From: Fluoribacter dumoffii NY 23
GTDB lineage: Bacteria > Pseudomonadota > Gammaproteobacteria > Legionellales > Legionellaceae
DNA: 64,000 nucleotides
Direction of reading: 5' to 3'
Assembly: GCF_000236165.1 (NCBI RefSeq)
Contig: NZ_CM001373.1
Coordinates: forward strand, 722,304-786,303
Part shown: positions 37,793-47,280 of the stretch, in pieces
How positions within the stretch are numbered: the first letter of the stretch is position 1
How the letters are laid out: the number at the start of each line of letters is the position of its first letter
Position numbers and translations under genes: made by a program
Notes under the pieces: generated by a model
What the model saw: only the letters and a program-made list of their open reading frames with translations
The model's database searches: none
Told to the model about the DNA's origin: nothing

Positions 37793-39739
37793 ATGTCAAT
37801 ACTAAGTATTGGTTATTCAGGGATGAATGCTTTTCAAAATGCATTGAGTGTTACAGCGAACAATATCGCAAATGTTAAAACCCGAGGTTATTCAAGACAA
37901 AGTATTCAATTTGCCCCAACCCCAACACGTCAATTTGCGGGCTCTTTCATTGGCACCGGAGTCGCTGTGAATAACGTCTACCGCAATGCGGATCAATTTG
38001 CCAATGCCCAGGTGCGCAGTACCTTAAGTATTAAATCTCAATACGATACTTTTTATCAACAAGCCCTGCAAATAAATAAATTGCTTTCTCAAGATGGTAG
38101 TAGCCTCTCGGCCTCTTTGCAGTCTTTTTTTGATTCCTTAGGCCAATTAAATAATTCACCAGACAATGTGGCTTCCCGTAATGTGGTAATGAGTCAAAGT
38201 CAATTATTAGCAAGTCAATTTTTATTCTTACAACAAAATCTTGATCAGTATCAAGAAACCTCAACATCCCAGATTAAAGAAACTGCGAATAAAATAAACC
38301 AAATTACCTCCAATCTTGCAGCAGTGAATGCGCAAATAATGAACTCTCCTAATTCTCCCGATTTACTGGATCAACGGGATGAATTACTTAAGGAGTTATC
38401 CGAATTTTCTGATCTGACTGTCGTGGAACAAGATAACGGTATGGTGAATGTAGGGATAGGTAGCGGGCAGATGCTGGTAATCGGAGCAACTCAAAGAACC
38501 TTGACTGTTAATTATAATCATTTAACGGGTCAGGGTACTCAGGTTTTATTGGGAACGGATTCGGATAAAACCGAAATCACCAATCAACTCACAAGTGGGA
38601 CGTTGGGAGGCTTACTGGACTATGAAAGAAATATTTTGTCTAAATCAAGTCAAATCATAGGACAGATGGCAATCGGTTTGGCACAAACGTTCAATGCCCA
38701 GAACAGCTTGGGAATGGACTTAAACAATCAACTGGGACAGAATATTTTTACTGATTACAACACTTTGGCAATGCAGCTGGATCGGTCATTTGCAGCAGCA
38801 ACCAATGCAGGTACTGGAGTATTATCGATCAATATTTCTGATATTTCACAAGTCAAAGCCAGTGATTATCAATTAGTTGTCACCAATGCAGGGGCAAATC
38901 AAGTAACACTCATTCGAGACTCTGACGGTTCAGCCGTCACTTTAAACTGGACTAGCAATCCACCAACTCCGCCTGCAGGACAAATTGTAGTAGATGGCAT
39001 GACCATTACTGTAGATAACCTCTCTAATTTGGCTGATAATGATTCTTTTACAATTATGCCAACCCGGGGAGCAGCAGCAAAATTTTCCTTGCTCATGACT
39101 GACCCACGTCAGCTAGCCCTCGCGTCACCAGTGCAAACCAATGCATCTTTGAATAATACAGGGCAAGGCCAAATCGCTTTGGGACCCATTTTGAATACAA
39201 CTGAGGTTAGCAAACAATACACTATTGATTTTATTTCTCCAACGCAGTTTAACCTTATCAATGTGACCGATGGAATTACAACAGGCCCACTCACGTTTGT
39301 ACCTAATACCGATAATGTGGTGCAAATTCCTGATGCGGTGAATCCTTCATACTCTATTACCTTATCGGGTGCGCCCAATGCAGGAGATCAATTTACTGCA
39401 CAATACAATCAAGGAGGCTATGGGGATAACCGTAACGGCTTACTTTTAGCTGGAATTCAACAAAAGGATATTTTTTCTAACGGTAATGAAACTCTCTTTG
39501 ATATTTATTCGGATTTGCTTTCCGATACAGGAAGCCAAACCAATGAAGCAAAAAATCGTGCGGATGCATTTCAAGTTTTGTATAAGCAATCTGTTGATTA
39601 CCAGGAAAGTATCAGTGGGGTGAATTTGGATGAAGAAGCGGAGAACTTGTTACAATTCAAGCAAGCCTATGAAGCTGCGGGAAAGCTCATGGAAATTGCC
39701 AATCAAATGATGAATATTCTTTTCGAAATAATGAGGTGA
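37793..39739 (+). CDS. flgK: Flagellar hook-associated protein 1 FlgK
   Basis: Hook-filament junction protein. The N-terminal NIANVKTRGYSRQSI and C-terminal SGVNLDEEAENLLQFKQAY signatures are intact. At 648 aa it is about 100 residues longer than E. coli FlgK (547); the extra length is in Thr/Asn-rich surface domains around residues 340-560. One segment (VVDGMTITVDNL to NDSFTIMPT) resembles a segment in FlgL. GAGG precedes the ATG. Confidence 0.95.
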   Translation: MSILSIGYSGMNAFQNALSVTANNIANVKTRGYSRQSIQFAPTPTRQFAGSFIGTGVAVNNVYRNADQFANAQVRSTLSIKSQYDTFYQQALQINKLLSQDGSSLSASLQSFFDSLGQLNNSPDNVASRNVVMSQSQLLASQFLFLQQNLDQYQETSTSQIKETANKINQITSNLAAVNAQIMNSPNSPDLLDQRDELLKELSEFSDLTVVEQDNGMVNVGIGSGQMLVIGATQRTLTVNYNHLTGQGTQVLLGTDSDKTEITNQLTSGTLGGLLDYERNILSKSSQIIGQMAIGLAQTFNAQNSLGMDLNNQLGQNIFTDYNTLAMQLDRSFAAATNAGTGVLSINISDISQVKASDYQLVVTNAGANQVTLIRDSDGSAVTLNWTSNPPTPPAGQIVVDGMTITVDNLSNLADNDSFTIMPTRGAAAKFSLLMTDPRQLALASPVQTNASLNNTGQGQIALGPILNTTEVSKQYTIDFISPTQFNLINVTDGITTGPLTFVPNTDNVVQIPDAVNPSYSITLSGAPNAGDQFTAQYNQGGYGDNRNGLLLAGIQQKDIFSNGNETLFDIYSDLLSDTGSQTNEAKNRADAFQVLYKQSVDYQESISGVNLDEEAENLLQFKQAYEAAGKLMEIANQMMNILFEIMR

Positions 39740-39742
39740 TAA

Positions 39743-40981
39743 ATGCGTATTTCAACAAATCAAATTTATCAAAATAGCATAAATAGGTTATTACTCAAGC
39801 AAGAACAAGTGGCAAAACTGCAGGAGAGAATCGATGAAAATTTTGTTAAAGTGCGTTATTCATCTGATGATCCCATTGCATTTTCACAAATTGAGCTCAT
39901 GAATCAACGCATCAGTTTCACCGAGCTTTTACAAAAAAATCGGGAAAGCGCTGACAATGCTTTAAGTATGGAAGAATCCGTTCTGAATGATTGCACAACC
40001 AGTTTGCAAAGGTTACGAGACATTCAGGTTAAAGCAGGCAATGCGACGCTGTCAGAAGGAGATCGCAAAGCGTTAGCGATTGAGGCAAATATTATTTTGA
40101 ATGAATTGCTTAATTACGCCAATACGAAAGATATTAACGGTGATTACATGTTCGGTGGGGGACAAACCTCTACATTACCCTTTACAATAAATACCTTGGG
40201 ACAATATGTCTATAATGGAGATAATACGCAGCGTTTCCAGCTTGTCGGAAGTAGTTTACAAATGGCTATCAATGATCCTGGAGATGGTCTTTTTATGCGC
40301 ATACCTAACGGAAATGGCAGTTTTGCAATTAGACAAACAGGAACACCCAATACCGGTACGGCATCACTAGATCCAGGTTCCATATCAAATCCCTCAGCTT
40401 ATGTGGCAGATAATTACACGTTGAGCTTTACACTGAATTCCCAGGGGAATTTGGTAGTTATGGTCAGTGGAGCAGTAACCGGAAACGTCATTCCGCCAAC
40501 TGGACTACCAGATGATGCTCCTTTATATCAAGAGGGGATGACGGTCAATTTTAACGGTATGGAAATGACTGTCTCAGGTACTCCGGCCCCCGGTGATGCA
40601 TTTTCTATTACTCCTTCGCAAAATGAATCGGTTTTTGCAACAATACAGGAGATGATTAATAACCTGAACCAACCATTTTCAACTGCTTCCGAAAAAGCAG
40701 CTGCAACCACATTGAATAACCAAATTTTGGCTCAAATAGAAAGTGCATTAACCACAATTTTAGATGCTCGTGCTAATTTGGGGTCAAGATTAAATCAATT
40801 GGAGCATGCCGATACAGCAAACGCTGATTTAATTGAACAAAGTAGAATCACTCTAAAGCGATTACAAGAGGTTGATCCTTTAGTTGCTGCCTCCGAATAC
40901 AAACAGGAGTTATACAATTTAGAAATTGCACAGCAAAGTTTTGTACTGATACAGGGTTTGTCACTTTTTAATTTCATCTAG
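39743..40981 (+). CDS. flgL: Flagellar hook-associated protein 3 FlgL
   Basis: Second junction protein. It begins MRISTNQIYQNSINRLL, has the RYSSDDPIAFSQIELMNQR flagellin-like helix, and ends in a flagellin-like C-terminal helix (ILDARANLGSRLNQLE). At 412 aa it is longer than E. coli FlgL (317) through a central insert with NGMEMTVSGTPAPGDAFSI. GAGGTG precedes the ATG, three bases after flgK. Last gene of the cluster. Confidence 0.94.
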   Translation: MRISTNQIYQNSINRLLLKQEQVAKLQERIDENFVKVRYSSDDPIAFSQIELMNQRISFTELLQKNRESADNALSMEESVLNDCTTSLQRLRDIQVKAGNATLSEGDRKALAIEANIILNELLNYANTKDINGDYMFGGGQTSTLPFTINTLGQYVYNGDNTQRFQLVGSSLQMAINDPGDGLFMRIPNGNGSFAIRQTGTPNTGTASLDPGSISNPSAYVADNYTLSFTLNSQGNLVVMVSGAVTGNVIPPTGLPDDAPLYQEGMTVNFNGMEMTVSGTPAPGDAFSITPSQNESVFATIQEMINNLNQPFSTASEKAAATTLNNQILAQIESALTTILDARANLGSRLNQLEHADTANADLIEQSRITLKRLQEVDPLVAASEYKQELYNLEIAQQSFVLIQGLSLFNFI

Positions 40982-41021
40982 TTTAAATGCTGGTTGCAAA
41001 TGCCCCCCAGAAGCTAAGTTA

Positions 41022-41906
41022 TTACATACCATGGGGAACTGTTTGCAACCAAAATTTCGCTATATCCATTCGTCTGGTTATCCAAATATCCTGGTACTGA
41101 GTTAAATGATCCAGAAATTGTTTTAAGATAAAACAACGATCAGGTTTCCCACTCAAGCGTGGATGCAAACCTATGGTCATGATGGCAAGGCGTTTTTCTT
41201 GATAAAGATAGCAAAATGTATTCATTAGCCGTTCATAAAAATCTCTGGGATCCTGAAAGCCTGGAGAAGTAGTGAATCGAAAATCATTACAGTCCAAAGA
41301 ATACGGAATTACAAGATGGTTATTGATGTAATAGGGTAATTCATCAGCATAGCTGTCCGAGTCATACAAAAAGCCACCAAGTTCTAGCAATAACTCCCGA
41401 GTATTTTCGCTGCGTCGACCAGTATACCAACCCTTGGGTTTACGGCCAGTCAGTTTTTCTAGTGTTTCCACACATAAAAGCATGTGTTTCTTCTCCACTT
41501 TCTTGGGTATATTGGTATAATTGAGCCATCGCCAGGCGTGTCCTGCCACCTCATGATTTTGTTGAGCAAGATAATCGGCAAATACAGGGTTTAGCACTAA
41601 AGCTTGCCCCGTAACAAAAAAAGTAAGCGGTATGTTATAAGGATCAAACAAGCGTAGAAGACGCCATATCCCCACGCGACTGCCGTATTCATAAAAGGAT
41701 TCCATGCTCAGATTTCTTTTTCCCTTGGCCTTTGGGGCAAATGGAAAGTCTGCACCACTTGTTTCTGCATGTGCATCACCATAGAGAGGACTTAATTCAG
41801 CTCCTTCTTCATAATTAATAACGAAATTAATGGCTAGCTTGGCCTTATTAGGCCAGAAGAGATTTTTTTCTTCTGGGCCATAACCCACTAAATCACGCAT
41901 ATTCAT
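41022..41906 (-). CDS. Polysaccharide deacetylase / PuuE-like (NodB fold)
   Basis: NodB-fold hydrolase resembling the PuuE (cofactor-free allantoinase) and peptidoglycan/polysaccharide deacetylase group. It has INYEEGAE (in place of the classical DDG), EVAGHAWRWLNYTNI, and a late GLHPRLSGKPDR segment; EYGSRVGIWRLLRLF also fits PuuE. 294 aa. No other urate-catabolism gene is near, so the substrate is open. Its ATG overlaps the upstream acetyltransferase stop (ATGA), so the two are coupled. Confidence 0.82.
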   Translation of the reverse strand: MNMRDLVGYGPEEKNLFWPNKAKLAINFVINYEEGAELSPLYGDAHAETSGADFPFAPKAKGKRNLSMESFYEYGSRVGIWRLLRLFDPYNIPLTFFVTGQALVLNPVFADYLAQQNHEVAGHAWRWLNYTNIPKKVEKKHMLLCVETLEKLTGRKPKGWYTGRRSENTRELLLELGGFLYDSDSYADELPYYINNHLVIPYSLDCNDFRFTTSPGFQDPRDFYERLMNTFCYLYQEKRLAIMTIGLHPRLSGKPDRCFILKQFLDHLTQYQDIWITRRMDIAKFWLQTVPHGM

Positions 41907-42748
41907 CCTAATTCAAATGTGGTAATCCCATAAATCCCTTCGTTCGACAGTTTTGGAGCTCCTTCTAAATACATTCTTGCAGTGGCGAATACTTTAGTCA
42001 TACCGAATTTCTTAACTAAATCAGCTGCAAGGGGATTATTTTCGGGAATATCCAGATAAACTGCCTCACTATAGGCATGTTCAACCAGACATTCAAATAA
42101 TCGTTCAGCAATAAAGGGATTATCCGCAAACAAGGGTCCTATTTTATACCCGTCGAAACATTTTCGAATTACACCATAACCCTCTATTTTGTTTTCCTTA
42201 ATATAACCTATTGCTAATGCTGTATTTTGATTTATCCATGCTGCCAGAAATTTTTCTCTGGGTGCTGGAAAATAGCTGCGGTCATATTCGCATATCTGAT
42301 CCAGTGAAACATTTTTTAGATTAACTAAATGGGAATCTGGTTTCGCGGTAATAGGGGAGTTCTTTAAGGCGTAGCGTGCATTACTATGGGCAAATTGATA
42401 GCCAATCCTGGCATAATTATCAACCATATCCAATACACCATCAATACCTGCATTTCGGTTGCCAATATAAGCTAAACGTGCACGGGTTAATTCCATCCCA
42501 TAACCTTGAGCACGGTATTTTTCTTCTACGATATAAAAGCCGCAAAATGCAAAATAATCGTCATATATTACTGCAGAGCCAACAGCAATGATTTGTCCGT
42601 TTAGTTTTCCAGCAAAAAAACCTTGGGGGTCTGCTTGATAAAAACACTCAGCATCGTTTAAGCCTGGATTCCAACCCTCTTTGCGGGCCCATTCTATCGC
42701 AGTTGAAACTTCGTCAAGCGTCATGCGTTCGATAAGGTATGGGGGCAT
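41903..42748 (-). CDS. Two-domain GNAT acetyltransferase
   Basis: 281 aa with an N-terminal GNAT domain (AIEWARKEGWNPGLNDAE, YIVEEKYRAQGYGMELT acetyl-CoA loop, GVLDMVDNYARIGY) and a C-terminal second GNAT-like domain of the YitH/Acetyltransf_18 type. GGGAA lies before the ATG. It is coupled to the NodB-fold gene by a four-base overlap. Substrate unknown; the pairing hints at acetylation and deacetylation of related amino or amide compounds, which is inference. Confidence 0.85.
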   Translation of the reverse strand: MPPYLIERMTLDEVSTAIEWARKEGWNPGLNDAECFYQADPQGFFAGKLNGQIIAVGSAVIYDDYFAFCGFYIVEEKYRAQGYGMELTRARLAYIGNRNAGIDGVLDMVDNYARIGYQFAHSNARYALKNSPITAKPDSHLVNLKNVSLDQICEYDRSYFPAPREKFLAAWINQNTALAIGYIKENKIEGYGVIRKCFDGYKIGPLFADNPFIAERLFECLVEHAYSEAVYLDIPENNPLAADLVKKFGMTKVFATARMYLEGAPKLSNEGIYGITTFELG

Positions 42749-42837
42749 GATATTCCCTTTTTGAGTGTTCCTGCATATATAAATTAAAGTGTAAAGTAGA
42801 AGCTAAAGCAAATGTAAGCCTCTATTTTTATTGGGTA

Positions 42838-42868
42838 AATAGGAAACATCAATTCCTATTTTTATTTT
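42838..42868 (+). other. Orphan terminator-like hairpin ahead of the sterol reductase
   Basis: AATAGGAA (42838-42845) pairs with TTCCTATT (42853-42860) and a T-rich run follows. No plus-strand gene lies before it, so it could be a leader attenuator, an insulator between divergent genes, or chance. Confidence 0.4.
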
Positions 42869-42956
42869 AATCAAACCCATAAATTAATAGATACCAAATA
42901 CTTAAAATTACTGTATCATAATCCCCGACCAGTCTCTTTAAATGTAAGGAAGCATT

Positions 42957-44252
42957 ATGAATTTCAATCTCAGGAATACATTAGGGCCCTTGTTTCTTAT
43001 TCTTACATGCCCGATTTTTGTGATGATGTTTTGGTATACCAACACCCAACTTCAAGGATCTTTATCAGCCCTTGGAGAGTTAATAATTCAAAATGGTTTT
43101 TTTCAAACTGTGCTGACAATATGGCAGCCTTATTTCTGGGGTTCTGCAGTAGCCTGGAAAATTATTTTAGTTTTTACTGTTTTTGAACTGGCTTTAATGC
43201 GCATTTTACCAGGAAAGACATTTAATGGGCCCATTACTCCAAAAGGGAACGTGCCTGTTTATAAAGATAATGGCGTTTTGGCATTTATTGTTACGATGGC
43301 GACTTTTTGCATTGCCTCTTTTGGTTTCAATTTATTTTCGGCGTCTATTCTTTATGACAATCTAGGGGCTCTCTTTGGCGCACTCAATGTGTTTAGTCTT
43401 ATTGTCTGTGTGTTTTTATATCTCAAAGGCCGCTTCTCTCCTTCATCGACTGACTCCGGGATAACAAATAATATTTTGTTCGACTATTACTGGGGAACTG
43501 AGCTTTATCCTCAAGTTTTAGGATGGAGCATTAAAAAATTTATCACCTGCCGTTTTGGAATGATGAGTTGGGGGTTATTTCTTATTTCTTATTGTGCAAA
43601 ACAAGCAGAATTAGGTGATTTGTCCAATTCGATGTTAATTTCCGTAATTTTGCAATTTGTCTATCTCACAAAATTTTACATGTGGGAAAAAGGTTATTTA
43701 CGATCCTTGGATATCATGCATGATCGCGCTGGATTTTATATTTGCTGGGGGTGTATGGTCTGGGTACCGTGTGTGTATACCTCGCCAAGCATGTATCTTG
43801 TTCTTCATCCTATCCATCTATCTTTCGTATGGGCAACTCTTATTTTAGGCTTGGGTTTTGCAAGTATTATGATTAATTATTTTGCTGACAAGCAACGACT
43901 AATTGCCCGGGCTACACAAGGCGAATGTAAGGTTTGGGGTAAAAAACCCGTTACCGTGCTTGCCCAATATCAGACAACAAAGGGAGATAAAAAACAAACC
44001 ATATTGCTGGCTTCTGGATGGTGGGGAATAGCCAGACATTTTCATTATATTCCAGAGCTTGCCGGGACATTTTTTTGGTCAGTACCTGCATTGTTCGATA
44101 ATTTTGCACCTTATTTTTATCTTTGTTTTTTAACGGTGCTTTTGTTTGATAGGGCATTTCGTGATGATAAACGCTGTTCTGCAAAATATGGGCCTGACTG
44201 GAAAAAATATTGTGAATTGGTTCCATATAAAATTATTCCTCTTATAGTTTGA
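42957..44252 (+). CDS. Eukaryotic-type sterol reductase (DHCR7/ERG4/ERG24 family)
   Basis: Polytopic membrane reductase of the sterol delta-7/delta-14/delta-24(28) group. The C-terminus matches family signature 2 (RAFRDDKRCSAKYGPDWKKY), and SGWWGIARHFHYIPE corresponds to the DHCR7 SGFWGVARHFNY segment. Signature 1 is partly changed (NILFDYYWGTELYPQ). About eight to ten helices in 431 aa. Bacteria do not usually make sterols; related genes occur in Coxiella and Legionella and are thought to come from eukaryotes. The gene lies 122 bases before a cytochrome P450, suggesting joint action on host sterol. AAGGA precedes the ATG. Confidence 0.9.
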   Translation: MNFNLRNTLGPLFLILTCPIFVMMFWYTNTQLQGSLSALGELIIQNGFFQTVLTIWQPYFWGSAVAWKIILVFTVFELALMRILPGKTFNGPITPKGNVPVYKDNGVLAFIVTMATFCIASFGFNLFSASILYDNLGALFGALNVFSLIVCVFLYLKGRFSPSSTDSGITNNILFDYYWGTELYPQVLGWSIKKFITCRFGMMSWGLFLISYCAKQAELGDLSNSMLISVILQFVYLTKFYMWEKGYLRSLDIMHDRAGFYICWGCMVWVPCVYTSPSMYLVLHPIHLSFVWATLILGLGFASIMINYFADKQRLIARATQGECKVWGKKPVTVLAQYQTTKGDKKQTILLASGWWGIARHFHYIPELAGTFFWSVPALFDNFAPYFYLCFLTVLLFDRAFRDDKRCSAKYGPDWKKYCELVPYKIIPLIV

Positions 44253-44374
44253 TAGGCATATTCTTAAGTATTTAGATCTTTTCAAAACGAGTCCTGGGTG
44301 TTTGGTCTATTTTCACCCAGGAGTTCATTATATAATCGCACACGTTAAAGATACCTTTCTTAAGAGGAATAGAT

Positions 44375-46234
44375 ATGCTTTTTTATGTTTTGTTTGTTTT
44401 AGTTGCTGGTGTGATTGTGCGCATATATCAAATATACCAACAGGCTCAAATTCAAAACATTACGTATCCTTCAGCAACGAGCTATCTTTCCTTAGTAAAG
44501 GATCTTACTCTTTTAAAAGCAGACCCTTCTGCAAAAGCCCAATTACAAAATCGCTTTATGACATTTGTAGCTGATTTGGGGGCGCGTTCACTTGATGAGC
44601 AAGGTTCTGGTGTTGGTTATTTCAGATTACCCAATTTAACTTCTGTATTTGTATTATCAAATAAGTCCTTGATTCAGCAGCTCTATGCCAAACAAAATGA
44701 AAGTAAATTTGGACAGCAACAATTTTTTAAGCGCCTAGAAGTAATACTAGGTCCTGATAATTTGATGTCCTCAGTTCTGGGTTCAGAAACACATTCCACA
44801 ATCCGCCCTGCCATACTGTCACGTAATGAAAAAAACAGACCTCAAGTAATCGGGATGGTCGCAGATTTTTTCAAAGAGTATGAGTCAAAGCAGGGGGAAC
44901 ATGGGATGCCTCTTGGCGACGTGATGGATATGCTTTCTCGAAGAGTTTTATTGACTACTTATTTTGGGCAAAAAATTATCAATCCTTTCGAAACCTATTA
45001 TGACCCAAATTTAACAAAAGAATTAATTGAATGCTTGTTTGGTTTGGAACCCATTAAAAAGGAGGAGGGGGAAAATCTGCTCCTTATAAGAAGTAAAATT
45101 TTCAATCTCGGATGTCAAATTTTATTTTCTGCAGAGGAAGTTACAAAACTATTAACACAGGAACAAAGTTGGCTTAATTTTCTATTGGTCACCAGAGTAT
45201 TAAAAAATCCATATCTGGAGAGTGAACTGCAACAATTGGGTATCACATCAATGGATCACCTGCCCGCAGATCAATGTGAGCTTTTGATGAAGCATGCAAT
45301 AGAAAACGGAGACACTACCAAATTATCCGCTCTTATAAGAGATGTGATCAATGAAAGCCTGTTCATTCCTTTGTTGGGGTTTGATGCCACAGCTACAGCT
45401 TTGATTGCCACTTTAAAAATTGCTCTTCAGGATAAGCGCATCTATACCTTGATGAAACAGGAAATTCAGCAAAAACATTCAACCGGCGAACCTTTTGAAT
45501 TAAACTCTCTATGGGATTCCAGGGCAGACAAAGGGGGACTCTCCTATATAGAGGCTATTTTACTGGAAGCGTTACGGTTATCACCACCTGCGCCAATTGT
45601 CCCTGAAATTATCCATGAAGCAATCCACCTGGATCTTGATGGTACTGTACTGACCTTACCAAAGGGAGCCCTTGTTTTTATTCCCATGCAGGGGGTACAC
45701 ACTCATGCAAAACATGTTCCCGATATAGTTCTTTCCAGAGAAGGACAGGAAGTACTAGGTAAAAAGGTGATCAGTGCCCATGATATTTTTCCCGAACGTT
45801 GGGGACCTCTAAAAAGTAACCTGGAACCATATAACGCGCATTTCTTTTCTGTCCCCCCCACATTTTATTCACCTGGAAAAATGGAGAAAGAAGGGGGATT
45901 ATTAACCTTTAAGACGGGTGCTCGAAGATGTCCCGGATTACGAATTGCAATAACGGAAATAATGGCTTTATTTCGCATGCTTGCCATCTACAAATTCGAA
46001 CTGTCAGAAGAAGATCATTTGGAATTGCGGTTTCATTATGAAAAACCCTTACAAAGAAATGGTGGATTAGGGTTGCTAAAAATTAAACCAAGAAAAATGC
46101 CAATAACATCAACTAATGTCCAGGAAAATAGCCGCCAAAGTGGGCTAAGCTTTTTCCCGGGGGTTTCTAACCTTGTAAAAGAGGAGGAAGAGCCCTTAGC
46201 ACAGTCACATAAAGAGCTGAGGAATAAACTGTAA
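44375..46234 (+). CDS. Cytochrome P450 family protein with N-terminal anchor and Glu-rich tail
   Basis: Heme-thiolate monooxygenase-like protein of 619 aa. It has a hydrophobic N-terminal anchor (residues 2-17), an I-helix motif GFDAT at 335-339, the K-helix E398-A-L-R401, and the heme loop FKTGARRCPG with ligand Cys519. A long insert between the K helix and heme loop (PKGALVFIPMQGVHTHAK region) looks like class II eukaryotic P450s. After the catalytic fold ends (about residue 575) there is a polar tail with KEEEE, like a Dot/Icm E-block. No ferredoxin partner is near. It lies beside the sterol reductase. Substrate unknown. Confidence 0.88.
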   Translation: MLFYVLFVLVAGVIVRIYQIYQQAQIQNITYPSATSYLSLVKDLTLLKADPSAKAQLQNRFMTFVADLGARSLDEQGSGVGYFRLPNLTSVFVLSNKSLIQQLYAKQNESKFGQQQFFKRLEVILGPDNLMSSVLGSETHSTIRPAILSRNEKNRPQVIGMVADFFKEYESKQGEHGMPLGDVMDMLSRRVLLTTYFGQKIINPFETYYDPNLTKELIECLFGLEPIKKEEGENLLLIRSKIFNLGCQILFSAEEVTKLLTQEQSWLNFLLVTRVLKNPYLESELQQLGITSMDHLPADQCELLMKHAIENGDTTKLSALIRDVINESLFIPLLGFDATATALIATLKIALQDKRIYTLMKQEIQQKHSTGEPFELNSLWDSRADKGGLSYIEAILLEALRLSPPAPIVPEIIHEAIHLDLDGTVLTLPKGALVFIPMQGVHTHAKHVPDIVLSREGQEVLGKKVISAHDIFPERWGPLKSNLEPYNAHFFSVPPTFYSPGKMEKEGGLLTFKTGARRCPGLRIAITEIMALFRMLAIYKFELSEEDHLELRFHYEKPLQRNGGLGLLKIKPRKMPITSTNVQENSRQSGLSFFPGVSNLVKEEEEPLAQSHKELRNKL

Positions 46235-46241
46235 CAAAAGG

Positions 46242-46679
46242 CTAAAAATCTGGGATAGATGTATAACAGGCAAGTAAAATACCCCATAAATGGAGATAAT
46301 CGCCTATTAATACATTTTTGAGATACCATTGAGGTAAGCAGGCGTTTCTTATGTCATTTTGGAGATGTTTGATTATAGGAACAAGGGCAACAACAGAAAA
46401 GACCATTAAAACCTGATAAAGAAAAATGAGTTCCTGGGTATTATGATATAAGTAAGTTTTATAGCGCATCTCCCAAGGAGAGATGTAGATTATCACGCAT
46501 GAAAAGAAAAATACTTTAATTATACTGGTTATATCAGTCATAAAGGGAAGCTTTTTTCGATGAGAGACAATGTCTTGGTGCAGTGTCTCCAGGGCATTAA
46601 ATGACATTGATTCAATAACGGCACTTATTAAAAAAAACACAGAATAAATAAAAATACTGGTAATCGTGAGCGAATCCAT
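46242..46679 (-). CDS. Small integral membrane protein, unknown
   Basis: 145 aa with about four hydrophobic segments (residues 6-24, 53-73, 82-103, 124-142). No family recognised. The ATG at 46679 is preferred over GTG at 46685; the ribosome site is weak. It ends 7 bases from the convergent P450 stop. Confidence 0.6.
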   Translation of the reverse strand: MDSLTITSIFIYSVFFLISAVIESMSFNALETLHQDIVSHRKKLPFMTDITSIIKVFFFSCVIIYISPWEMRYKTYLYHNTQELIFLYQVLMVFSVVALVPIIKHLQNDIRNACLPQWYLKNVLIGDYLHLWGILLACYTSIPDF

Positions 46680-46873
46680 AGTCACACTTTAGTAGAAACT
46701 GTGTATTATTTTAACATTTCATGTTCTGTGTGTCGATTCAAAAAGTCTTCCAACTTTATTAGGGTTTTATATTATAGGACCGGGTTGGGCAATACAGCTT
46801 AAATAATTCTCTACTGGGAAAATACCAAATCTTTTCCCACTATTGGGTAGTTACGAATAAAATTTTAGGCAGC

Positions 46874-47200
46874 CTAATTGTATAAACCTGCTGAACTTGC
46901 TGTGAATACACAAGAAAGAACAACAAAGTCGGGATCAGTTCCTGTACAGGTAAATAAAACTCCCGTCGGTTGATTGTTATTTTCCGATAATAATATTTGA
47001 TGAGTTAATCTCATTCCCCCAGCATCATGGCATGCACTGGATAAGGTGCTAAAAACATTATTGATTGTTTTAATCTCACCTGCATTCTCATAGGCTTCCC
47101 CACATTGAGAGGGGCCGCTCGGTTCAGAGAGGGAAGTGAGTGCGTAAATATTTTGACAAATGAACATAGAGAATAAAAATAATCCTTGAAAAATTTTCAT
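46874..47200 (-). CDS. Small secreted protein, unknown
   Basis: 108 aa with a clear Sec signal peptide (MKIFQGLFLFSMFICQNIYA) and a mature part with four cysteines (CGEAY, SACHD, FTCTG, LSCVF), suggesting disulfides in the periplasm. AAGGAGG precedes the ATG. Family not recognised. Confidence 0.75.
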   Translation of the reverse strand: MKIFQGLFLFSMFICQNIYALTSLSEPSGPSQCGEAYENAGEIKTINNVFSTLSSACHDAGGMRLTHQILLSENNNQPTGVLFTCTGTDPDFVVLSCVFTASSAGLYN

Positions 47201-47280
47201 AAAGACCTCCTTGTATCCTCCATTTCTATCAATTATAGGTATTAATTTGGAAAATTGAGAACTTTTTAAAAAAGGAAGCC

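Noticed and set aside
44302..44574. 90-codon plus-strand frame before and inside the P450 gene
   Set aside because: Overlaps the P450 in another phase and lacks family features.
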